Below are positions 23,474 to 30,695 of a stretch of 38,077 bases of DNA, in pieces. The translations under genes were made by a program, and so were the position numbers. Source of the DNA: Colimorpha sp045639845 (GTDB lineage Bacteria > Bacteroidota > Bacteroidia > Bacteroidales > P3); NCBI GenBank assembly GCA_045639845.1, contig JAZUDW010000021.1, positions 1 through 38,077 on the forward strand, in the 5' to 3' direction. The notes beneath the pieces are model-generated. The model saw only the letters and a list, made by a program, of their open reading frames with translations, was not told the DNA's origin and did not search any database. Every line of letters starts with the position of its first letter. Position 1 is the first letter of the stretch.

Positions 23474-24763
23474 ATGGCTAAGAAATCTTCTTCAGAGAAC
23501 AAGTGTTCGTTTTGCGGCCGTTCCGAAAGGGATGTGCGATTAATGATATCGGGCATTGACGGCTTTATCTGTGAGTCGTGTGCTATGCAGGCCTATGAGT
23601 TGTTGGGCAATGCTGGTATTCTTCCCTCCAATGCAATGAGCCATGGTGGTGGCAGAAGTACCAAGCCCTTCAGCCTGAGTAAAGATGATATACCTACGCC
23701 GGTAGAGATAAAGGATTATCTAGATCAGTATGTGATAGGGCAGGATGAGGCAAAGAAAGTGCTCTCTGTTGCTGTTTATAATCATTATAAACGACTCAAA
23801 TATTATGAGAGCCACAACAACAAAGATGATGTGGAGATAGAAAAATCCAATATCGTTATTGTTGGTGAGACTGGTACTGGCAAGACTCTCTTGGCTCGTA
23901 CTATCGCCAAGATATTGAATGTGCCTTTTGCTATTGCTGATGCTACCACGCTTACTGAAGCTGGCTATGTGGGAGAAGATGTTGAGAATGTATTGGTCCG
24001 TTTGCTTCAAGCGGCAGACTACGATGTGGCTGCTGCAGAACGTGGTATTGTTTTTATCGATGAGATAGATAAGATAGCACGCAAAGGCGACAACCCTTCC
24101 ATTACCCGTGATGTGTCGGGCGAGGGTGTACAGCAAGCATTGCTGAAACTGTTGGAGGGTGCAGTGGTCAATGTTCCACCTCAAGGTGGTCGTAAGCACC
24201 CGGAACAAAAGATGATTCCTGTGAATACTCGTAATATCCTTTTCATATCGGGTGGTGCTTTCGACGGTATTGAACGTGATATCGCCCTACGTATGAACTC
24301 TAATGTGATAGGCTTCAACGGAGCCAAGAGCCGTGAGGATCTCGACAAGGAGAATATTTTGCAATATGTATTGCCTCAAGATCTGAAGAAGTTTGGCCTT
24401 ATACCTGAATTGGTAGGTCGTTTCCCTATGCTTACATCTCTCAATCCTTTGAATAGAGATGCTTTGCGTTCTATTCTTACAGAACCTAAAAATGCACTTG
24501 TAAAGCAGTATCAGGCGTTGCTTAAAATGGATGGAGTGAAACTGGAGTTCCAGAACGATGCATTGGAGGCTATTGTTGACAAGGCAGTAGAATATAAATT
24601 GGGTGCACGAGGTCTGCGTGGTATAATGGAGTCGATAATGACCAATCTAATGTTTGATATTCCTACTCACAAAGAGAAGTCGAAAGTGGTTATCACTCGC
24701 AAGTATGCCCTTGAACAGATAGAAAAATCGAAAATCAATAAAAAGCAACTTAAACAAGATTAG
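23474..24763 (+). CDS. clpX: ATP-dependent Clp protease ATPase subunit ClpX
   Basis: The AAA+ unfoldase that feeds substrates to ClpP. This 429-aa protein has an N-terminal C4 zinc finger (CSFCGR...CESC) and P-loop GETGTGKT at 131-138. The pore loop is GYVGEDVEN, Walker B is IVFIDEIDKIA, the RKH loop is GGRKHPEQ, and the C-terminal sensor-2 motif is LGARGLRG. The IGF-type ClpP-docking loop is replaced by NVIGFNGAKSRE, which contains IGF. No clpP gene adjoins it in this window. It follows rodA by 56 nt and is followed 4 nt later by an exported nitroreductase-like gene. Confidence 0.97.
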   Translation: MAKKSSSENKCSFCGRSERDVRLMISGIDGFICESCAMQAYELLGNAGILPSNAMSHGGGRSTKPFSLSKDDIPTPVEIKDYLDQYVIGQDEAKKVLSVAVYNHYKRLKYYESHNNKDDVEIEKSNIVIVGETGTGKTLLARTIAKILNVPFAIADATTLTEAGYVGEDVENVLVRLLQAADYDVAAAERGIVFIDEIDKIARKGDNPSITRDVSGEGVQQALLKLLEGAVVNVPPQGGRKHPEQKMIPVNTRNILFISGGAFDGIERDIALRMNSNVIGFNGAKSREDLDKENILQYVLPQDLKKFGLIPELVGRFPMLTSLNPLNRDALRSILTEPKNALVKQYQALLKMDGVKLEFQNDALEAIVDKAVEYKLGARGLRGIMESIMTNLMFDIPTHKEKSKVVITRKYALEQIEKSKINKKQLKQD

Positions 24764-24767
24764 TATT

Positions 24768-25406
24768 ATGAAAAAAAGTAACATTATCTTTGTCCTTCTT
24801 GGTGTCTTGATGATTTCAGTAAGTACCATTGCTAATGCTCAGGCTCGTCGTCTCCCTTCTCCTCGTCCGATGGACACTAAGCCTCTCGGTTTTGCATTAC
24901 AGGAACGTAAATCTCTTCGTATGTTTATAGACAAACCTGTGCCCGAAGAGATGCTGTCTAATATTCTCTGGGCGGCTTATGGATACAATCGTGTTGAAGA
25001 TCAACTTCGTACAGTGCCTTCGGCTCGCAATGCACAGGAGCTGGATATCTATGTTTTCTTGCATGATGGTATATACCTGTATGATGCGCAGAAGAATACT
25101 CTTGAAATGGTCCGTAAAGGTGACTTTAGAAAAATGATAAGCAAACAAGAATATTTTGCAATTGCTCCTATATCGATTGTTGTTGTTGCCAATTATGACA
25201 GAATGGAACGGTTTGACAAAGACAAACGTGAGTTTTATTCTGCTATAGATGCTGGTTATGTGAGCCAGGATATTTACTTGATGTGTGCTAACTATAGATT
25301 GGGTACCGTGGCTTGTGGTGCTATCAATCATGATGAGATTGCCAAACTTGTCAACTTGAAAAATGGTCGTGTTGTCATTGCTCATCCTATCGGTTTTGCA
25401 AAATAA
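24768..25406 (+). CDS. Exported nitroreductase-family protein
   Basis: A 212-aa protein with a Sec signal peptide (MKKSNIIFVLLGVLMISVSTIANA, likely cut before QARR). The mature part is a nitroreductase/SagB-like FMN domain: LQERKSLRMFIDKPVPEEMLSNILWAAYGYNR with RTVPSARNAQELDIYVFL, then DAGYVSQDIYLMCANYRLGTVACGAI. The family binds FMN and reduces quinones, nitro compounds or thiazolines; the natural substrate here is unknown. An extracytoplasmic location is unusual for the family but recurs in Bacteroidota. It starts 4 nt after clpX and 12 nt before queD, so it is probably cotranscribed with both. Confidence 0.82.
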   Translation: MKKSNIIFVLLGVLMISVSTIANAQARRLPSPRPMDTKPLGFALQERKSLRMFIDKPVPEEMLSNILWAAYGYNRVEDQLRTVPSARNAQELDIYVFLHDGIYLYDAQKNTLEMVRKGDFRKMISKQEYFAIAPISIVVVANYDRMERFDKDKREFYSAIDAGYVSQDIYLMCANYRLGTVACGAINHDEIAKLVNLKNGRVVIAHPIGFAK

Positions 25407-25418
25407 TAGAGTACGGTT

Positions 25419-25838
25419 ATGAAGCTTCGTCTTACTAAGCAGTTTGGTTTCCAAATGGCTCACGCACTGGATGGTTATGATGGCAAATGCAGTAATATTC
25501 ATGGTCATAATTTCCGCTTGTATGTTACGGTAGAAGGCGATCCTATTGCCGATAAGGATTCTCCTAAAAAGGGCATGGTGATCGACTTTGGCGATATTAA
25601 GACTATCGTAGATGAGGTGATCGTTCAGCCTTTTGATCATGCTCTGGTGTTGCCGTCGGAGTCGCCGTTCAATATCGGTATGGATTCGAAGATTATTATC
25701 ACCGACTATCAGCCTACTAGTGAAAACCTGCTGTTTGATTTTGCTCAGCGATTGGAAGGCAAACTTCCTGACAATGTCCGTCTGTATTCCTTGAAACTAT
25801 ACGAAACGGATACTTCGTCCTGTGAGTTGATTCTATAA
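25419..25838 (+). CDS. queD: 6-carboxy-5,6,7,8-tetrahydropterin synthase (QueD/PTPS family)
   Basis: A 139-aa T-fold enzyme of the queuosine (7-deazaguanine tRNA) pathway that converts dihydroneopterin triphosphate to carboxytetrahydropterin. The zinc ligands are H15 (MAHAL), H28 and H30 (HGHN). The active-site cysteine is C24 (GKCSNIHGH). VIDFGDIK and FDHALVLP are the family motifs. The protein ends with a short SSCELIL. Length is normal for QueD. It lies 12 nt after the nitroreductase gene; no other queuosine genes are in the window. Confidence 0.92.
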   Translation: MKLRLTKQFGFQMAHALDGYDGKCSNIHGHNFRLYVTVEGDPIADKDSPKKGMVIDFGDIKTIVDEVIVQPFDHALVLPSESPFNIGMDSKIIITDYQPTSENLLFDFAQRLEGKLPDNVRLYSLKLYETDTSSCELIL

Positions 25839-26151
25839 TGTGTCACCTTTTCACCTTTTGCCATTCGGTGAGCCTATTTCGTTGGGCAATACCCGTGACT
25901 CGGAATCAAAACGAATCCTGAAAAGTGTGCCATATCAAATCGTCTTTTCGTGGGATGGCAAAGGAAAATTGATTGTGGCGCAGATTGTGACACGTGGATG
26001 AAAATGGCAATGCTGTGGCTTTTTTCTGTTCTATTTCAAGAAAAAGGTGTATCTTAGCAGAGTCAATATGTGCATTAATCCTTCTTTAGGAAAGGGTGTA
26101 ATGTGTTGCAAATATTGTTGTTATAAGATAGAAAATAAAATATTATAATAT
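25839..26151. other. Intergenic region between queD and the PorE-like gene
   Basis: This 313-nt gap has a possible remnant ORF (25840-26001) and a near-consensus -7 element TATCTTAG at 26050-26057, about 95 nt before the next ATG. No strong terminator is visible. Confidence 0.5.
25840..26001 (+). pseudogene. Possible 53-codon remnant or small ORF after queD
   Basis: A GTG-started frame of 53 codons overlaps the queD stop. It reads from SPFHLLPFGEP to SVPYQIVFSWDGKGKLIVAQ and then TRG-stop. The second half looks protein-like (beta-strand pattern IVFSWDGKGKLIVAQIV), but the family is not recognised and there is no ATG. It could be a remnant of a larger gene or chance. Confidence 0.25.
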
Positions 26152-28824
26152 ATGAAAACGCTCGAAAAAGGACTTACACTGCTCTTTTTAGCTATGTTTT
26201 TTGCGGTGACGGGTTTTGCCCAAACGAAAAGTCTTGCCCAAAAAGCTGACGATTTGTTTGCTCAGCGTCAGTATATAGCTGCATTGGGTAAATATGAGGA
26301 GGCCTATAATAAGATTACCTCCAACAAAGCCGAGAAAAACCGTTGTTATTTCCAAATGGGAGAGTGCTATCGTTTGATGAACAATTTCCCCAAAGCCGAA
26401 CGTGTGTACAAGCGCTTGATTAACTCAAAGTACTATACTACTGAGCCTAAGTTGTATTACTATATGGCTGAGATGTATCGTTTTGAGAATAAGTTTGATG
26501 AAGCCGATGATTTCTATGAGAAATATTTGGAACTTGTGCCCGACGACCAGCATGCTGTGCAACGCAAAACCTCGTTGGTCTATGTGAATCAGCTTTTCAT
26601 GGAGAGAACTCGCCATAAGATTGTCCGTCTCGACAAATGGTGTACAGACTTCAATGATTGGGCTCCTCGTTTCAAGGGTGACGATACTTCGACGTTGGTG
26701 TTTACCTCTTCACGTTTCACCGGCGACGATAAAGACAAACATGATGCTTGGACGGGTCAGGCCTATTCCGACATCTTCACTGTGTTTCAAGATAGAACCG
26801 GAAAATGGAGTGATGACCCTGAATTGATAGACCAGTCGGGTCGCATTAACTCCCCTGTCAACGAAGGTGAGGCAGTATTCTCGCCCGATGGCAATACTAT
26901 CTATTTCTCTCGTTGTGATATTGAAGAACATCAAACCCATGGTTGTTACATCTATTATGCTACGAAGAATAGTGCTGGTTTGGATGGTAAGGGCTCCAAG
27001 AAAGGCAAAGGTAAAAAAGATGCCGATGCTGAGATGAATGGTGAGTGGTCTGAGCCTATACGCATTGATATTGGTGATACTATCTTTAACTATCTTTACC
27101 CTGCTGTTACTCGTGACGAACTCACGATGTATTTCTCTTCCGATATGCCCAATGGCTATGGTGAGTACGACATCTGGAAGGTAACCCGTAACTCCAAAGA
27201 TGAGTCTTTCGGAACCCCCGTAAACCTGGGTGCTGCAATTAATACTGCTGGTATCGAAGCTTTCCCTGTCCTCCGCTATGATTCAGTGCTCTATTTTTCT
27301 TCCAATGGTCTTCCTGGCGTGGGCGGTTATGATTTGTTTGTGTCTGAGCGTCAAGGTCGCAAGTGGAGTACTCCCCGCAATCTGGGCATTCCTATTAACT
27401 CCTCCTACGACGAGATGAGTATTGTGTTCTATCCGGGTGATCATTACATGATGGAACGTGGTTATTTCTCTTCGAACCGTCCTTTTGAAGATCCTCATAG
27501 CAAAAAGACAGACAAGAAGGGTGTGAAGACTGCTCCTGTAAACGATGATCTGTTCTATTTTGAACTGCCTCCTTTGCTCTACACTATTGAAGGAACTATC
27601 CGCGATGAGAAGTCAATGCAGTTGGTAGAAAAGGCAAAGGTAAAAATCGTAGGCTCTAACGGAACTACTTTTGAAACCTATACCAACAAGCAAGGTTTCT
27701 ATCGCTTCGATAATACTCAGATTCTCCGCAATGTGGTTTACAAAATGTATGTCTCTAAGGTTGACTACTTCAGCATTGAGGGTTCGGAAAGCACTTGTGG
27801 TTATAATACCGATAAGGATATTGTTCATGATTTCCGTATTGAGCCTGTTCCAAAACAGCCTGTAGTGCTTCCTGAGATTCGTTACGACCTGGCCAAATGG
27901 GATTTGAAAGAGGAATTTATGGACTCGTTGATGGATCTTTACCTTGTGATGGTAAACAATCCTAATATCGTAGTAGAGCTTCGTGCGCATACCGACTGCC
28001 GTCCCTTCATTGGCCTTACCAATGATACTCTCTCTCAGCGTCGTGCTCAATCGGTGGTCGATTATCTTATCTCTCGTGGTATAGAACCCGATCGTCTTGT
28101 GGCTAAGGGCTACGCAGACCGTGTTCCTCGTACGCTCGATCGTAATATGACTGTTCGTGTGAATGGCAACCGTTATACTTTCTCGGAGGGTATGACGCTT
28201 GAGTGCGATTATATAAATGAACTTCCAAACAAAGAACGGCAGGAAGCTGCTCATCTTTTGAATCGCCGTTTGGAATTTATGATTCTTCGTACTGACTTCG
28301 TTTCGAAGACGCTTATTGATAATCTTGCTGCTGACGACAAGGGTGTGAAACGTACCGAGGATGGCAAAGTGATAGACCTTGTGACTAAGCCTATTGTTGA
28401 AGTTGATTATACTCCTGAAATTATTCATGATGAAGGAACTATTCCTGCAACTATGATTTCGAGTGCCAAAGGTGAGATTTCTTGTATTGTTAATGGCTCT
28501 CAGATGCCAATGCTTATCGATGAACGTTATGCAGAACCCGTGGCTATCTCGTGGGAAGAGGCTATGAATTTCCTTTATCAACGTCGTATCAATAAAGAAG
28601 ATTTCCCCGATCGTGACAATGCATTCGATCCCGAAGGTAATATTCTTGACAAGGCCACCATTATCTTCAAAGAAATGCAGATTGGCCAGAAACATGTGAA
28701 AAATGTTGAGGTTGTCGTTGTCAAAGGTATCGACTACAAATTTATCATTAATCGTGAAGGTTTGAATGAATTCGGTGCATACGACTTCGATAAGCAACGT
28801 GGTAAACTAACGTTTAAGGACTGA
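26152..28824 (+). CDS. PorE-like TPR/propeller/OmpA protein with C-terminal retropepsin-like domain
   Basis: An 890-aa exported envelope protein. A Sec signal peptide ends near GFA-QT. A TPR region (about 30-135) is followed by a PD40/WD40-type beta-propeller (about 165-475; repeated blades such as EGEAVFSPDGNTIYFSR). A carboxypeptidase-regulatory-like fold comes next (about 480-575; IEGTIRDEKSMQLVEKAKVKI), then an OmpA-type peptidoglycan-binding domain (about 590-720; VELRAHTDCR, QRRAQSVVDYLISRGI). This order matches PorE, a T9SS-associated protein of Porphyromonas. An extra tail (about 770-888) looks like a clan-AA retropepsin-like domain in which the catalytic D-T-G is D790-E-R, so probably inactive. 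Architecture is clear; the role in secretion is inferred. Confidence 0.85.
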   Translation: MKTLEKGLTLLFLAMFFAVTGFAQTKSLAQKADDLFAQRQYIAALGKYEEAYNKITSNKAEKNRCYFQMGECYRLMNNFPKAERVYKRLINSKYYTTEPKLYYYMAEMYRFENKFDEADDFYEKYLELVPDDQHAVQRKTSLVYVNQLFMERTRHKIVRLDKWCTDFNDWAPRFKGDDTSTLVFTSSRFTGDDKDKHDAWTGQAYSDIFTVFQDRTGKWSDDPELIDQSGRINSPVNEGEAVFSPDGNTIYFSRCDIEEHQTHGCYIYYATKNSAGLDGKGSKKGKGKKDADAEMNGEWSEPIRIDIGDTIFNYLYPAVTRDELTMYFSSDMPNGYGEYDIWKVTRNSKDESFGTPVNLGAAINTAGIEAFPVLRYDSVLYFSSNGLPGVGGYDLFVSERQGRKWSTPRNLGIPINSSYDEMSIVFYPGDHYMMERGYFSSNRPFEDPHSKKTDKKGVKTAPVNDDLFYFELPPLLYTIEGTIRDEKSMQLVEKAKVKIVGSNGTTFETYTNKQGFYRFDNTQILRNVVYKMYVSKVDYFSIEGSESTCGYNTDKDIVHDFRIEPVPKQPVVLPEIRYDLAKWDLKEEFMDSLMDLYLVMVNNPNIVVELRAHTDCRPFIGLTNDTLSQRRAQSVVDYLISRGIEPDRLVAKGYADRVPRTLDRNMTVRVNGNRYTFSEGMTLECDYINELPNKERQEAAHLLNRRLEFMILRTDFVSKTLIDNLAADDKGVKRTEDGKVIDLVTKPIVEVDYTPEIIHDEGTIPATMISSAKGEISCIVNGSQMPMLIDERYAEPVAISWEEAMNFLYQRRINKEDFPDRDNAFDPEGNILDKATIIFKEMQIGQKHVKNVEVVVVKGIDYKFIINREGLNEFGAYDFDKQRGKLTFKD

Positions 28825-28854
28825 TAAGTGACATCTTTGTTATCCGATAAACAA

Positions 28855-29799
28855 ATGAATGAAGGGGACCTCTTAAAAAAAGAGGCCCCCATTCTTCTTA
28901 CAATCACGGGCCCTACGGCTTGTGGAAAAACGTCTCTGGCAGCCGAGTTGGCTTATCGTATAAATGGTGAGATAATAAGTGCAGACTCTCGACAGGTGTT
29001 TCGTGGAATGGATTTGGGTACTGGTAAAGATTTGGATGATTACTATATTCATGATGTTCAGATTCCCTATCATCTTATCGATATTCATCCTGCCGGCTTT
29101 GAATACAATGTTTATCATTTTCAGAATGATTTTGTGGCGGCCTTCAATAATATTATTAATTCTGGTCACCAGCCCATATTGTGTGGCGGTACGGGACTAT
29201 ATATCGAGTCAATAGTGCGTAGCTATCGTTTGGCTGTTGCTCCCATCGATGAAGCCTACAGGAAGAGTTTGGAATCCTTTACTGATGAAGAACTAACAGC
29301 ACGTTTGGCTTCGTTGGTGAAACTGCACAATCATACCGATACTGAAGATCGTGATCGTCTGGTCCGAGCTCTCGAAATCCAAGAATTCGCGATCAGGAAT
29401 CCGGAGAAGTATGTTGTCTTGCCGCCAATGCGTCATCTAGTGATTGGTGTGACATATCCTCGTCCTGTAGTTGTAGAAAGAATAGGAACTCGCCTCAAAC
29501 AACGTTTTGATGAAGGTATGGTAGATGAGGTTCAAAGACTTTTGAATGAAGGCGTTCCAGAAGAGAGGTTGCTTCGGTATGGCTTGGAATATAAACATAT
29601 CACCCGCTTTTTGCTAAATCAGTGCACTTATCAAGAGATGTTTGACAACCTATATACAGATATCCGACGCTTTTCTAAGCGGCAGATGACATGGTTCCGT
29701 CGTATGGAACGCAATGGAGTGGTCATTCATTGGATTGATGGGCAAAAAACGCTTGAAGACAAGGTCTCCGAGGTACTTTCTTTGATGGAAAGATGTTAA
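28855..29799 (+). CDS. miaA: tRNA dimethylallyltransferase MiaA
   Basis: This enzyme transfers a dimethylallyl group to A37 of tRNAs reading UNN codons. The 314-aa form starts at ATG 28855; a GTG at 28828 in the same frame is possible. It has the P-loop GPTACGKT, the ISADSRQVFRGMD segment, GGTGLYIESIV, DRDRLVRALEI and the C-terminal FSKRQMTWFRRM. The usual DIGTAKP motif is changed to DLGTGKD, followed by a segment (LDDYYIHDVQIPYHLIDI) seen in a second MiaA-type group in Bacteroidota. It starts 30 nt after the PorE-like stop. Confidence 0.9.
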   Translation: MNEGDLLKKEAPILLTITGPTACGKTSLAAELAYRINGEIISADSRQVFRGMDLGTGKDLDDYYIHDVQIPYHLIDIHPAGFEYNVYHFQNDFVAAFNNIINSGHQPILCGGTGLYIESIVRSYRLAVAPIDEAYRKSLESFTDEELTARLASLVKLHNHTDTEDRDRLVRALEIQEFAIRNPEKYVVLPPMRHLVIGVTYPRPVVVERIGTRLKQRFDEGMVDEVQRLLNEGVPEERLLRYGLEYKHITRFLLNQCTYQEMFDNLYTDIRRFSKRQMTWFRRMERNGVVIHWIDGQKTLEDKVSEVLSLMERC

Positions 29800-29822
29800 A
29801 CCCTTAAAAAAGAATAGGGTTT
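29798..29822 (+). terminator. Probable terminator after miaA
   Basis: 7-bp stem AAACCCT/AGGGTTT overlapping the miaA stop codon, followed by a T/C-rich stretch. A second A/T hairpin (29832-29852) follows. Tail quality is moderate. Confidence 0.5.
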
Positions 29823-29903
29823 CCTCTAATTGTTAAAAACTTGTTTTTTAACATTATATTCTGAAGTGATACATACTAAAATCAAAAAAAATCCGTAGTT
29901 TGG

Positions 29904-29933
29904 TTGCGGAATGGAAAAAAATGCGTATCTTTG
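29904..29933 (+). promoter_or_regulatory. Bacteroidota promoter for the sigma factor gene
   Basis: TTG (29904-29906) and TATCTTTG (29926-29933) are separated by 19 nt, a near-consensus -33/-7 pair, 85 nt before the ATG. Confidence 0.75.
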
Positions 29934-30018
29934 CCGACGAAATAAATAATATGTCAAACTAAAAAGCACGCTTATCGAAACACTGCTATCAGTTAGAACC
30001 CCCAAAACATTGGACAAA

Positions 30019-30609
30019 ATGAATGCTACTACATGTACACTCAGTGACAATGAGTTGATTTTAGGCTATAAAAGCGGTGATGCATCGTGCTTTGATATCC
30101 TTCTTGAGAGATATCAAAATAAAGTATATAGTTACATCTTTTCTGTTGTAAAAGACAAAGATGTATGTGATGATATTTTTCAAGATACTTTCTTTAAAGT
30201 TATTTATACTATTAATTCTGGTCTGTATAAAGATGAGAATAAATTCATTCATTGGGTGATGCGTATCGCTCATAACCTTATTGTTGATCATTACCGTCAT
30301 CTTAATAAAATGCCGATAATCCCCAATCGCCCAGATGCTGATCTTGTGGATACTATCAAGGTTCATGAGGATAATGCAGAACGAGCCATTATACGTAAGC
30401 AAACTTCTAAAAATATCCGTATGCTAATAAAGATGCTGCCTCCAGAACAGCGCCGTGTGGTGATAATGCGTCATTATGGCAAACTCGACTTTAAGGAAAT
30501 TGCAGAGCGTACGGGTGTGAGCATCAATACTGCTTTGGGACGCATGCGTTACGCAATTATCAATCTTCGCCGTCTGGCAAAAGAAAATGAAATGACTATA
30601 GAGTTATAA
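30019..30609 (+). CDS. RNA polymerase sigma-70 family factor, ECF type
   Basis: A 196-aa sigma factor from ATG 30019; an in-frame TTG 9 nt upstream is an alternative. Region 2 is visible as SCFDILLERYQNKVYSYIFSVVKD, then DDIFQDTFFKVIY and IHWVMRIAHNLIVDHYR. Region 4 is a helix-turn-helix: LPPEQRRVVIMRHYGKLDFKEIAERTGVSINTALGRMRYAI. There is no sigma-1 region, which places it in the ECF group. No anti-sigma gene adjoins it; transcription stops at a bidirectional terminator. It has a housekeeping-type promoter, and its target genes cannot be told from the sequence. Confidence 0.92.
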   Translation: MNATTCTLSDNELILGYKSGDASCFDILLERYQNKVYSYIFSVVKDKDVCDDIFQDTFFKVIYTINSGLYKDENKFIHWVMRIAHNLIVDHYRHLNKMPIIPNRPDADLVDTIKVHEDNAERAIIRKQTSKNIRMLIKMLPPEQRRVVIMRHYGKLDFKEIAERTGVSINTALGRMRYAIINLRRLAKENEMTIEL

Positions 30610-30634
30610 TATCTCTTTACACTCTATTTATATC

Positions 30635-30681
30635 AATAATGCGCCATTGATTGACTGATATAGTCACAGTGGCGCATTATT
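30635..30681. terminator. Bidirectional terminator between sigma factor and DUF2723 gene
   Basis: A 15-bp stem AATAATGCGCCATTG/CAGTGGCGCATTATT (one T-G pair) with a 17-nt loop, flanked by A/T-rich ends, between two convergent genes. Confidence 0.85.
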
Positions 30682-30695
30682 AGTATCTTGTTGGG

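Noticed and set aside
27613..28797. 394-codon open frame on the minus strand
   Set aside because: Antisense to the 3' part of the PorE-like gene; no family features and no promoter.
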